A DNA stretch of 13,498 bases, from positions 1-13,498 of the forward strand of contig CALMBE010000437.1 in NCBI GenBank assembly GCA_937860165.1. Reading direction: 5' to 3'. The notes beneath the pieces were generated by a model. The model did no database searches and had not been told where the DNA came from. It saw only the letters and a program-made list of their open reading frames with translations. Below, piece by piece: positions 7,007 through 13,498 of the stretch. Source of the stretch: an uncultured Planctomycetaceae bacterium (GTDB lineage Bacteria > Planctomycetota > Planctomycetia > Pirellulales > Lacipirellulaceae). Numbering within the stretch: position 1 is the stretch's first letter; the number at the start of each line of letters is the position of its first letter. The position numbers were made by a program, and so were the translations under genes.

Positions 7007-7876
7007 ATGAAAGATTACTCCCCTCAAAAGCGATTCTTTGTCGGCATTGACTCCGATGGTTGTGTGTTTGACACCATGGAACTAAAGCATAAGGAGTGCT
7101 TTATTCCACCGTTTATCAATGCCTACAACCTGCAAGGTGTCAGTAAATACGCCCGCGAGGCAGCCGAGTTTGTGAATCTCTATTCCAAGAGTCGCGGCAT
7201 CAATCGATTCCCCGCGCTCGTGGAACAACTAGACTGGCTTAGGCGTCGTCCCGAAGTGCAGGCCCGCGGTGTATCGGTTCCTCGCCCTCAAGGAGTCATC
7301 GATTGGATCGCCCAGGAATCGAAACTCGGAAATCCGGCTCTCGAAAAGGCCGTGCAAGCGACCGGTGATCCCGATCTCAAGCAAGCCTTGCGGTGGTCCC
7401 AGGAGGTCAACGATACCGTGGCGAAAATGGTTCGCGGAGTTCCGCCATTTCCGAATGTCAAGAATTGCCTCGAACGACTCGGCCGCGATTCCGATCTGAT
7501 CGTTGCCTCGGCAACTCCCAACGCCGCTCTCCAGGCCGAATGGGAGGAACACGATCTGGCCAAACTCGTTCGCGCGATTTGCGGTCAGGACGCGGGCAAC
7601 AAGCAGGAAATCCTCGCGGTTGCCGCTCAATATCAACCAAATCATGCCCTGATGATTGGCGATGCGCCTGGCGACCACAAGGCCGCCGTGGCGAATCACT
7701 GTTTGTTTTTTCCGATCAATCCTGGCAATGAAGAAGCGAGTTGGCATCGCCTGTTGAATGAAGGCATCGAGAAATTTTTTGCGGGGACATTTGTGGGAGC
7801 ATATCAAGAACGCTTGTTGGCGGAGTTCAATGAATACCTTCCAGCAACTCCTGCTTGGTCAGTAGACTCCAAGTAA
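7007..7876 (+). CDS. HAD-superfamily phosphatase-like hydrolase
   Basis: This 289-residue cytoplasmic protein has all four haloacid dehalogenase motifs. Motif I is DSDGCVFDT (Asp15 nucleophile, Asp17 acid/base). Motif II is Ser168 in IVASATP, motif III Lys199 in GNKQEIL, and motif IV IGDAPGD (Asp219, Asp223). An insert of about 130 residues between motifs I and II would be a helical C1-type cap that sets substrate choice. It carries an aromatic and basic stretch (FVNLYSKSRGINRFPALVEQLDWLRRR). A small phosphorylated metabolite is the likely substrate, and its place between phosphofructokinase and gnd suggests a sugar phosphate, but the sequence does not say which. The upstream gap is 158 bases with a hairpin repeat, and no ribosome binding site precedes ATG 7007. 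Confidence 0.87.
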   Translation: MKDYSPQKRFFVGIDSDGCVFDTMELKHKECFIPPFINAYNLQGVSKYAREAAEFVNLYSKSRGINRFPALVEQLDWLRRRPEVQARGVSVPRPQGVIDWIAQESKLGNPALEKAVQATGDPDLKQALRWSQEVNDTVAKMVRGVPPFPNVKNCLERLGRDSDLIVASATPNAALQAEWEEHDLAKLVRAICGQDAGNKQEILAVAAQYQPNHALMIGDAPGDHKAAVANHCLFFPINPGNEEASWHRLLNEGIEKFFAGTFVGAYQERLLAEFNEYLPATPAWSVDSK

Positions 7877-7938
7877 GCGAATCGTTTTCCACCACGTCGT
7901 CCGATCCATCTACACCTTTTTGAAAAGTAAACGAGAGT

Positions 7939-9381
7939 ATGGCTGAACTTTGTGATTTTGGACTTATTGGTCTCGCCGTGATGGGCGAAAATCTAGCACT
8001 CAATGTCGAGAGCCGTGGCTATCGCGTGGCGGTTTTTAATCGGACTACTGCCAAGGTCGATGAACTGATGGCTGGCCGTGCTCAAGGCAAACAGTTCTTG
8101 GGATGTCACTCGCTCGAAGAATTGGTCGCCTCGCTAAAAACACCACGCAAAGTGATGATGATGGTCAAAGCAGGTCCCGCGGTCGACGACTTGATCGAGT
8201 CGCTGATTCCACTCGTCTCACCTGGTGACATTCTCATTGATGGTGGAAATACTTTCTACGCGGACACCGAGCGACGGACGAAGAGTGTCGAGGAAAAAGG
8301 CCTGCTCTATTGCGGAACGGGAGTCTCTGGTGGCGAGGAGGGGGCCCTGTTAGGCCCCAGCATGATGCCCGGTGGAAGCGCCGCTGCGTGGCCGCATGTC
8401 AAAGACATCTTTCAAGCCATCTCGGCGAAGGTCGGCCCCAAGAACGATATTCCGTGCTGTGAATGGGTTGGGCCTCGCGGTGCCGGACATTATGTGAAAA
8501 TGGTTCACAACGGCATTGAATACGGAGATATGCAGCTCATCTGCGAAGCTTACTTCTTGCTCACCGAAGCACTGGGGCTTTCTAATCAAGAGCTGTACGA
8601 GGTCTTCGAGAACTGGTATCGCGGTGACCTCAATAGTTATCTGATTGAGATTACACGAGATATTTTTAGCGTGAAGGATGAAGAGTCGGGTGGCTACCTT
8701 GTAGATAAGATCCTGGATCGGGCTGGTGCCAAGGGAACCGGGAAATGGATGAGTCAACTGGCGCTCGATTTAGGTGTGCCTAGCACGCTCGTTACCGAAG
8801 CGGTTTACGCCCGGTGCTTGTCGGCGATGAAGGAATCGCGCGTCCGGGCAAGCAAAGTTCTCAAGGGACCCTCGGGCAAGTATCAGGGAGATCGCCAGAA
8901 GTTTATCGATGCGATCCGCAGTGCCTTGTATGCCTCGAAAATCTGTAGTTACGCGCAGGGGTTTGTGCAAATGCAAGCCGCTGCCAGCGAACACGATTGG
9001 CCCCTCAACTTCGGCAACTGTGCCCTGTTATGGCGGGGTGGATGCATCATTCGTGCGGTGTTCTTGGATCGTATCAAGGAGGCCTTCGATACCGATCCTA
9101 AGTTGGAAAACCTGTTGTTGGCTCCTTACTTTCAACAAGCCGTGGATCAAGCTCAAGACGCTTGGCGTCACGTTGTTGCCACGGCTGCCCTGCTCGGGAT
9201 TCCGACCCCGGCATTCTCAGCCGCGTTGGCGTATTACGACGGATATCGACGTGAACGCTTGCCAGCCAATTTATTGCAAGCGCAGCGGGACTACTTCGGC
9301 GCACATACCTTTGAACGCATTGACAAGCCCGGCACGTTCCATGCCGAGTGGATCAAGTTACGAAAGCAACCGCAAGCATAA
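7939..9381 (+). CDS. gnd: 6-phosphogluconate dehydrogenase, NADP-dependent
   Basis: This 480-residue enzyme oxidatively decarboxylates 6-phosphogluconate to ribulose 5-phosphate, making NADPH. The N-terminal Rossmann motif is GLIGLAVMGENLALN (8-22), and NRT (34-36) after the second strand is typical of NADP binding. IDGGNTFYADTERR begins at 100. The substrate loop is GTGVSGGEEGALLGPSMMPG (126-145). The catalytic stretch HYVKMVHNGIEYGDMQLI (184-201) has Lys187 and Glu194 at the expected acid/base positions. The all-helical C-terminal domain is complete, including the tail near DYFGAHTFERID. Length matches the long homodimeric form (E. coli 468). It follows the HAD gene by 62 bases and precedes the SDR by 45 bases, so co-transcription is likely. 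Confidence 0.97.
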   Translation: MAELCDFGLIGLAVMGENLALNVESRGYRVAVFNRTTAKVDELMAGRAQGKQFLGCHSLEELVASLKTPRKVMMMVKAGPAVDDLIESLIPLVSPGDILIDGGNTFYADTERRTKSVEEKGLLYCGTGVSGGEEGALLGPSMMPGGSAAAWPHVKDIFQAISAKVGPKNDIPCCEWVGPRGAGHYVKMVHNGIEYGDMQLICEAYFLLTEALGLSNQELYEVFENWYRGDLNSYLIEITRDIFSVKDEESGGYLVDKILDRAGAKGTGKWMSQLALDLGVPSTLVTEAVYARCLSAMKESRVRASKVLKGPSGKYQGDRQKFIDAIRSALYASKICSYAQGFVQMQAAASEHDWPLNFGNCALLWRGGCIIRAVFLDRIKEAFDTDPKLENLLLAPYFQQAVDQAQDAWRHVVATAALLGIPTPAFSAALAYYDGYRRERLPANLLQAQRDYFGAHTFERIDKPGTFHAEWIKLRKQPQA

Positions 9382-9426
9382 TCGTCGGAACCCGAAACCA
9401 TCCCGATAGAAGTTAGCGAGCCCTCA

Positions 9427-10209
9427 ATGACATCTGAGTATTTGCGTCAGCAGTTTGGCTTCGATGGCCAAGTGTGCGTGGTGATTGGTGGTACGGGCGT
9501 GCTGTGCGGTGCGCTGTGCGATGGCCTGGCTCAGGCGGGGGCGCATGTCGTCGTGGCGGGCCGTAGCGTCGAACGTGGCAACGAGCGCGTCGCGGCGATT
9601 GAGAAGCTGGGAGGCCAGGCTTCGTTTATTCCGGTCGATGCAACATGTCGCAAGTCGCTTCAGGAATTGCTCGACACCGTGGTGAGTCGACATGGTAGGG
9701 TTCATGCGCTTGTCAACGGAACTGGGGTCAACGCATCAACACCCTATCTGGAGATTTCCGACGAAGAACTGAAGCAGATTTTCGATGCGAATTTTCTGGG
9801 TACGCATTTCGCCTGTCAGACGTTTATTCCCCACATGGTTTCCTCGGGGGGAGGAGCCATTCTCAATTTTGGAAGTGTCACCTGCTTTCGTCCCCTGTCG
9901 AAGGTGTACACCTATGCCGCCACGAAGGCTGCCATCCTTAGTCTCACGCAAAATCTCGGGCGAGAATTTGCACCGCAGAATGTTCGCGTCAATTGCCTGT
10001 GCCCTGGTTTCTTTCCGGCTGAACAGAATCGCAACATTCTTAGTCCCGAACGGGTAACCGATATCATGCGTCACACGCCGATGAAACGCTTTGGTGACCC
10101 GGCAGAACTTGTGGGGGCGGCATTGCTGTTGTTGTCTCCAGTTGCTGGAAGTTTTATAACCGGCACGACACTGTATGTGGATGGCGGTTTCACGGCGATG
10201 ACCATCTGA
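9427..10209 (+). CDS. Short-chain dehydrogenase/reductase, UxuB-like
   Basis: This 260-residue classical SDR has a variant nucleotide-binding turn, GGTGVLCGAL (21-30). The GVLC form is shared with SDR-type mannonate oxidoreductases of the Bacillus UxuB kind. The catalytic tetrad is visible: Asn122 (DANFLGT), Ser150 (NFGSVTC), Tyr163 and Lys167 (YAATK). The tail, PGFFPAEQNRNIL then HTPMKRFGDPAELVGAALLL and FITGTTLYVDGGF, again fits the mannonate/gluconate-type group. Arg46 after the second strand hints at NADP(H). A sugar-acid substrate such as fructuronate/mannonate or gluconate/5-ketogluconate is plausible. It lies between gnd and zwf, where a 6-phosphogluconolactonase gene might have been expected. 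No uronate-pathway gene is adjacent, so the UxuB label is tentative. Confidence 0.86.
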   Translation: MTSEYLRQQFGFDGQVCVVIGGTGVLCGALCDGLAQAGAHVVVAGRSVERGNERVAAIEKLGGQASFIPVDATCRKSLQELLDTVVSRHGRVHALVNGTGVNASTPYLEISDEELKQIFDANFLGTHFACQTFIPHMVSSGGGAILNFGSVTCFRPLSKVYTYAATKAAILSLTQNLGREFAPQNVRVNCLCPGFFPAEQNRNILSPERVTDIMRHTPMKRFGDPAELVGAALLLLSPVAGSFITGTTLYVDGGFTAMTI

Positions 10210-10335
10210 GGCCAGATGTCGGGTCCTGTCGCGAGGCAATGGGTCGATTCAATAAAAGGCCGATTGTGGTGAGTTCTCTTTACACAAGCGACCGGCGGAA
10301 CTATGTTGCCCGTGAGTTAATCAACAATCTTCCAC

Positions 10336-10340
10336 GGAGG
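10336..10340 (+). promoter_or_regulatory. Strong ribosome binding site of zwf
   Basis: GGAGG ends 10 bases before ATG 10351. It is the clearest Shine-Dalgarno sequence in the window, where most genes show none, and it fixes the zwf start. Confidence 0.7.
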
Positions 10341-10350
10341 AAACCCGGCA

Positions 10351-11805
10351 ATGCCTGCGACAATCGTTATTTTCGGTGCCTCGGGAGATTTGACCAGCCG
10401 CAAGTTGATTCCCGCTCTCTACCAGGTGTTTCGCAAAGGGCGACTCTCGCAGCCGCTGAACATCGTGGGCGTGTCGCGATCGAAGTTTTCGCACGAGCAA
10501 TGGCGTGCGGAACTCAAAAAGACCACGGCGGAGTTTACCGGCAAAGCATTCGATGAACAAAAGTGGTCGCAGTTTGCCGACCAGATTTTTTATCTGCCGG
10601 GAGATATTGGGCAGTTCGAGGATTTTGTCGCGCTGGCGAAGTATCTAGAGGAACTCGAAGCGGGCCACTCGAACACGCGAGTGTATTACCTCTCGACGGC
10701 TCCCCGATTTTACAAACAGGCGATCGAACACCTGGGGCGAGCTGGTCTGGCCGATGAAGCCCAGGGACCGCGGCGGGTCGTCATCGAAAAACCATTCGGC
10801 AGTGATGTGAAGAGTGCGTGCGATCTCAATCACGCGACCCACGAAGTCTTTGACGAACATCAGGTGTATCGCATCGATCATTACTTGGGCAAAGAGACGG
10901 TTCAGAATCTGTTGGTCCTGCGGTTTGGAAATACTATCTTCGAGCCAATCTGGAATCGCAACTACATCGACCATGTGCAGATCACTGTTGCCGAGGAAGT
11001 GGAAGTCGGTAGTCGCGCCAGCTACTACGACACGGCCGGCGTGGTCCGCGACATGATCCAAAACCACTTGCTGCAATTGCTGATGGTAACCGCCATGGAG
11101 CCACCGGTGAGGTACGAAGCCGACTCGATTCGCAATGAAAAAGTGAAGGTTCTCCAGGCGATACGCCCGCTCGAACCTGAAAGCATCCGCGAAGATACGT
11201 TTCGAGGGCAGTATCGCGGCTACACGGCCTCGGAGGGAGTCAAGCCGACTAGCCGCACGCCTACGTTTGCTGCGCTTAAGTTGTCGATCGACAATTGGCG
11301 TTGGCAGGGAGTTCCCTTCTATTTGCGAAGTGGCAAAGCTCTTTCGTGCCGGACCACTCAGATAGTGATTCAATTTCACGCGCCGCCGCACAAACTGTTT
11401 GACGATAGCCCGAGCAGCTTGGGTGAATCCAATCGCTTGGTGATTCAAGTGCAACCTGCCGAGGGGATTCAAATGCATTTCCAAACCAAGGTTCCGGACG
11501 CGGGGATGCGGATGCGTCAGACGGATTTGAATTTCAATTACCAACGAGAATTTCGCGGCGCGATGCCGGAAGCGTATGAACGCTTGTTGCTGGATGCCCT
11601 GGAAGGAGACGCGAGTTTGTTTGCCCGTGCCGATGAAGTCGAAGCTGCTTGGCGGGTGTGCGATCCGATCATTGCCGCCTGGGAATCGCGTGACAAGCCA
11701 ACGCTGTTCATGTATGACCCCGGTTTGTGGGGACCCGAAGAATGCTGCGAGTGGATGACTGCCCAAGGCCGAGAATGGTTTGATACGTGTCCGGTACTGG
11801 GGTGA
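10351..11805 (+). CDS. zwf: Glucose-6-phosphate 1-dehydrogenase
   Basis: This 484-residue cytoplasmic enzyme oxidises glucose 6-phosphate to 6-phosphogluconolactone with reduction of NADP, the entry step of the oxidative pentose phosphate pathway. The coenzyme motif is FGASGDLTSRKLIPALY (8-24), with EKPFGSD at 146-152. The active-site signature is RIDHYLGKE (174-182), whose His is the catalytic base, and Lys181 contacts the substrate phosphate. The C-terminal beta-plus-alpha domain is present, with WRWQGVPFYLRSGKAL and DALEGDASLFARADEVEAAW. Length is normal (E. coli about 490). The gap of 141 bases to the SDR suggests its own promoter, or at least independent translation, helped by GGAGG. Its product is 6-phosphogluconolactone, and no lactonase gene is seen in the window. 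Confidence 0.97.
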   Translation: MPATIVIFGASGDLTSRKLIPALYQVFRKGRLSQPLNIVGVSRSKFSHEQWRAELKKTTAEFTGKAFDEQKWSQFADQIFYLPGDIGQFEDFVALAKYLEELEAGHSNTRVYYLSTAPRFYKQAIEHLGRAGLADEAQGPRRVVIEKPFGSDVKSACDLNHATHEVFDEHQVYRIDHYLGKETVQNLLVLRFGNTIFEPIWNRNYIDHVQITVAEEVEVGSRASYYDTAGVVRDMIQNHLLQLLMVTAMEPPVRYEADSIRNEKVKVLQAIRPLEPESIREDTFRGQYRGYTASEGVKPTSRTPTFAALKLSIDNWRWQGVPFYLRSGKALSCRTTQIVIQFHAPPHKLFDDSPSSLGESNRLVIQVQPAEGIQMHFQTKVPDAGMRMRQTDLNFNYQREFRGAMPEAYERLLLDALEGDASLFARADEVEAAWRVCDPIIAAWESRDKPTLFMYDPGLWGPEECCEWMTAQGREWFDTCPVLG

Positions 11806-12116
11806 GTCGACTAGTCCTACTGCGCTAGGTTGAACAGGGAAGAATGCAAGAAAGCCACGGATGTCACGGATAAAACACGGATAAAAGGGAATGTTGGCTC
11901 TCGTAGTGGATTGCATCGAATTTGTGGACGGCATTCGACGCTCTTTCGACTGCAATAGCAGTGTTAAATCCGTGTTTCGTCCGTGGCTGAATTCATTCGA
12001 CATAGCGCTGTTGTACTAGTTCCGAGTCGAATGGGACTCTGTCTTGAAGCTTGAAACATAATGCGGGGAGTGTAAGGTGGAGAGACATCATGCCATGCAA
12101 TGGATCGACGCTTTGA
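11806..12116. other. Gene-free 311-base gap between zwf and psd
   Basis: No gene is supported. Most of the gap is taken up by the palindromic element at 11853-11988. It separates carbon-metabolism genes from lipid genes and probably contains the psd promoter between 11989 and 12116. No confident promoter pair was found, and no T-run marks a zwf terminator. Confidence 0.55.
11853..11988. repeat. Palindromic element with CACGGATAAAA tandem repeat
   Basis: The left arm (11853-11882) begins AGCCACGGATGTCACGGAT, and the right arm (11968-11988) is ATCCGTGTTTCGTCCGTGGC plus one T. The right arm's complement matches the left arm apart from a 9-base insertion and one substitution. The left arm contains a perfect tandem pair of the 11-mer CACGGATAAAA (11865-11875, 11876-11886). 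The 85-base centre has no gene. I recall CCACGGAT...ACACGGAT palindromes as common dispersed repeats in environmental bacteria, including Planctomycetota. Whether this copy is mobile or functional is unknown. Confidence 0.72.
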
Positions 12117-13067
12117 ATGCCTGAAAACCAAAAAATACTTCCTGACGAGATGATCCCTGCGAATATTCGCAGTGTGCAGCCTGGGGGTGGTGTCTGCTAT
12201 TCGATCGAGCTTGCGTGGGGACAATGGCGTCGCTGGTACTTGAAGCAATTCCGTCCGAACTATGTGCGGCGGATGGCCGAACTGCGACGCGGAGATGTCC
12301 GTGGTGCCCCCCATGAGATTCTCGATCCGCGCGATCTGAAATATTGCTGCAATCAATGTACGGCACACTGGGCCGCGGAAGACAATCCCTTTTTGTGGCG
12401 CGAGTACTTGCCGATTGCACGTTGGGGGCTGGCTGAACTGCAGATTATGGGTTGGCCCCTCTTGGCAGTGATTCTCACGCTCGTTCGCTGGGGCGGCGCA
12501 TGGGCCGTGCTGGCAAGTGGTCCCGCGGTTCTACTTGGTTTGATCGTTTATTTTTTCCGTGATCCCCACCGTTGGATTCCCGACGATCCAACGGCGATTG
12601 TGTCACCTGCCGACGGCACCATTGCCGAGATTAGCGAGTTGGATCACTACGAATTCTTCGATGGCCCCGCCGTTCGCATTGGTATCTTTCTTTCGATTTT
12701 CAACGTGCATGTCAATCGTGCGCCGCGCGCCGCGCGGGTGGTCTCGATGCACTATAAACCTGGGGAATTTCTCGATGCCCGCAATCCCGAGAGTGCACTC
12801 CGCAACGAATACATGTGGATTGGGCTGGAGGAGTGCGATGATCCCTGTCGCAAATTGGCGGTACGAGCCATTTCTGGACTGATTGCGCGGCGGATTGTGT
12901 GCATTTTACGTCCCGGACAGGAGGTCCAACGCGGGGAAAAATTTGGTATGATTAAGCTCGGTTCTCGTACCGAGTTGATCCTGCCACGCGATGCGGTGGA
13001 TGTGACCACATTAGTCGGTGCCCAAGTTGAAGCGGGAACCTCGGTGTTGGCCCGATATCGTGGTTGA
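12117..13067 (+). CDS. psd: Phosphatidylserine decarboxylase with N-terminal extension
   Basis: This 316-residue membrane-associated pro-enzyme converts phosphatidylserine to phosphatidylethanolamine. The core at about 145-316 fits the short PSD family: VYFFRDPHRWIP (144-155), SPADGTIAEI (163-172), FLSIFNVHVNRAP (191-203), and RGEKFGMIKLGSRTELILP (272-290). Gly282-Ser283 is the predicted self-cleavage site that makes the pyruvoyl group. Two hydrophobic segments lie at about 112-124 and 128-147. The first 95 or so residues, with RSVQPGGGVCYSIELAWG and Cys78, Cys79 and Cys82, are absent from the usual 210-220-residue enzymes. I recall similar extensions in other Planctomycetota. ATG 12117 is the first usable start, because upstream ATGs at 12090 and 12095 run into stops. 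It is followed 26 bases later by the pssA start. Confidence 0.93.
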   Translation: MPENQKILPDEMIPANIRSVQPGGGVCYSIELAWGQWRRWYLKQFRPNYVRRMAELRRGDVRGAPHEILDPRDLKYCCNQCTAHWAAEDNPFLWREYLPIARWGLAELQIMGWPLLAVILTLVRWGGAWAVLASGPAVLLGLIVYFFRDPHRWIPDDPTAIVSPADGTIAEISELDHYEFFDGPAVRIGIFLSIFNVHVNRAPRAARVVSMHYKPGEFLDARNPESALRNEYMWIGLEECDDPCRKLAVRAISGLIARRIVCILRPGQEVQRGEKFGMIKLGSRTELILPRDAVDVTTLVGAQVEAGTSVLARYRG

Positions 13068-13093
13068 AAGAATTTCCCAGGTAACTGAATTTC

Positions 13094-13366
13094 ATGCGTC
13101 CTATTCGAGCAATCCATGTGCTGCCGACGTTGTTCACGCTCGGCAATCTGGTGTGTGGTTTTTTCGCCATTGTGGTGGCGAGTCGAATCGCCAAGGCCGG
13201 CACGGTTGATATTCTTCCCTCTCCGAAATTGGAAACGGCTCGACAGTTGCTCGATAGCATTGATCCAACTCACAATCTCATGCTTTGCGGGGGATTGATT
13301 TTTCTGGCAATGTTGTTTGACACATTTGACGGTCAGGTTGCTCGGATCACGCGCACGACGAGCGAC
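13094..13366 (+). CDS. pssA: CDP-diacylglycerol-serine O-phosphatidyltransferase, 5' part only
   Basis: The first 91 residues fit a bacterial PssA of the CDP-alcohol phosphotransferase family, which makes phosphatidylserine for the psd product just upstream. A first membrane helix, VLPTLFTLGNLVCGFFAIVV, covers about 9-28. A second, LMLCGGLIFLAMLFD, runs into the start of the catalytic motif D-G-x2-A-R at 79-84 (DGQVAR). The expected continuation (G-x3-D-x3-D, as in FGAQLDSLAD) is missing. After Asp91 the frame stays open to the window edge but becomes Ser/Arg/Ala-rich with no membrane helices. The break coincides with a jump in GC content, so the gene is truncated by the junction described at 13348-13368 rather than by decay. 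Start ATG 13094 has only a weak AGG upstream. Confidence 0.85.
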
Positions 13367-13368
13367 GC
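13348..13368. other. Probable chimeric junction inside pssA
   Basis: Up to about 13366 the plus strand encodes PssA at about 45% GC (13201-13320). From 13367 to 13498 the GC content is about 73% (97 of 132 bases) and PssA similarity ends. Bases 13348-13366 can be read both as PssA (ITRTTSD) and as the minus-strand repeat protein (ASLVVRV), so the join lies in a stretch of possible shared sequence. Misassembly or a chimeric clone is the simplest reading. A true recombination breakpoint is the alternative. Confidence 0.65.
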
Positions 13369-13498
13369 GCCGCGCTCGAGTCGCAGCTCGACGCCTTCGC
13401 GATTGGCGCCCGCGGCGAGCTCGATCGCGACGGGCTTCGCGGACGACAGGCGCGACGGTGCCGAGCTCGACCAGCGATCGAGTTCCGCCTCGAGCGTG
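13348..13498 (-). CDS. Partial protein, carboxypeptidase-regulatory-like repeat (foreign segment)
   Basis: Read on the minus strand from 13497, the frame is open with no stop to the junction, about 50 codons. It gives a protein-like sequence with alternating strands: KPVAIELAAGANREGVELRL followed by ERGASLVVRV. This resembles the end of one and start of the next carboxypeptidase-regulatory-like (CarboxypepD_reg) beta-sandwich in large secreted proteins. Both ends are missing: the start lies beyond the window, and the other end is cut at the junction. GC at the third codon position is high here, but the pssA-phase plus frame shares those same third positions, so this does not prove strand. The family call rests on a short stretch. 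Confidence 0.35.

Noticed and set aside
11865..11886. Start of a CRISPR-like or iteron array from the CACGGATAAAA repeats
   Set aside because: Only two copies exist, with no spacers, no cas or replication genes nearby, and they lie within one arm of a palindrome.
10645..12003. 452-codon open frame on the minus strand opposite zwf
   Set aside because: It lies antisense to a clearly conserved zwf and extends into a palindromic repeat. The translation has no recognisable domain, so its openness reflects zwf codon bias.
13367..13498. Genuine PssA C-terminal extension in the plus frame
   Set aside because: The conserved second half of the catalytic motif and all later membrane helices are missing, the composition is Ser/Arg-rich, and the GC content changes sharply.

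Overview
The window looks like a chromosomal stretch of a moderate-GC member of the Planctomycetota, probably a Pirellulales-like lineage. This is inferred from gene content, from weak or absent Shine-Dalgarno sequences at most starts, from a phosphatidylserine decarboxylase with a long N-terminal extension, and from several palindromic intergenic repeats. No rRNA, tRNA, CRISPR array, insertion sequence or phage gene was seen. All well-supported genes lie on the plus strand.

Region 1 (1-3098) holds a regulatory group. A single-pass membrane protein with a DUF4864-like domain overlaps (ATGA) an ECF sigma factor, which is followed 5 bases later by a zinc-binding, membrane-anchored RskA-type anti-sigma factor. 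A SirB1/transglutaminase-like protein follows. Region 2 (3099-5543) holds a GTG-started secreted metzincin protease of 606 residues, between two intergenic gaps that each carry a palindromic element.

Region 3 (5544-11805) is a central carbon group: a phosphofructokinase with the residues of the pyrophosphate-dependent type, a HAD phosphatase-like protein, 6-phosphogluconate dehydrogenase (gnd), a short-chain dehydrogenase of the UxuB-like type, and glucose-6-phosphate dehydrogenase (zwf). Together these cover the PPi-linked step of glycolysis and both NADPH-producing steps of the oxidative pentose phosphate pathway. No 6-phosphogluconolactonase gene lies between gnd and zwf. Region 4 (12117 to the end) is a phosphatidylethanolamine synthesis pair: psd, then the start of pssA.

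The most important anomaly is at the right end. The pssA reading frame matches its family up to about residue 91 (base 13366). The sequence then jumps from about 45% to about 73% GC and stops resembling PssA, while the minus strand reads as a carboxypeptidase-regulatory-like repeat protein. This is best explained by a chimeric join or misassembly, or less likely by a real rearrangement. The other notable signals are at least three distinct families of imperfect palindromes in the intergenic gaps, with a 15-base sequence repeated in opposite orientation on either side of the phosphofructokinase gene. I did not find a convincing wholly new biological system.
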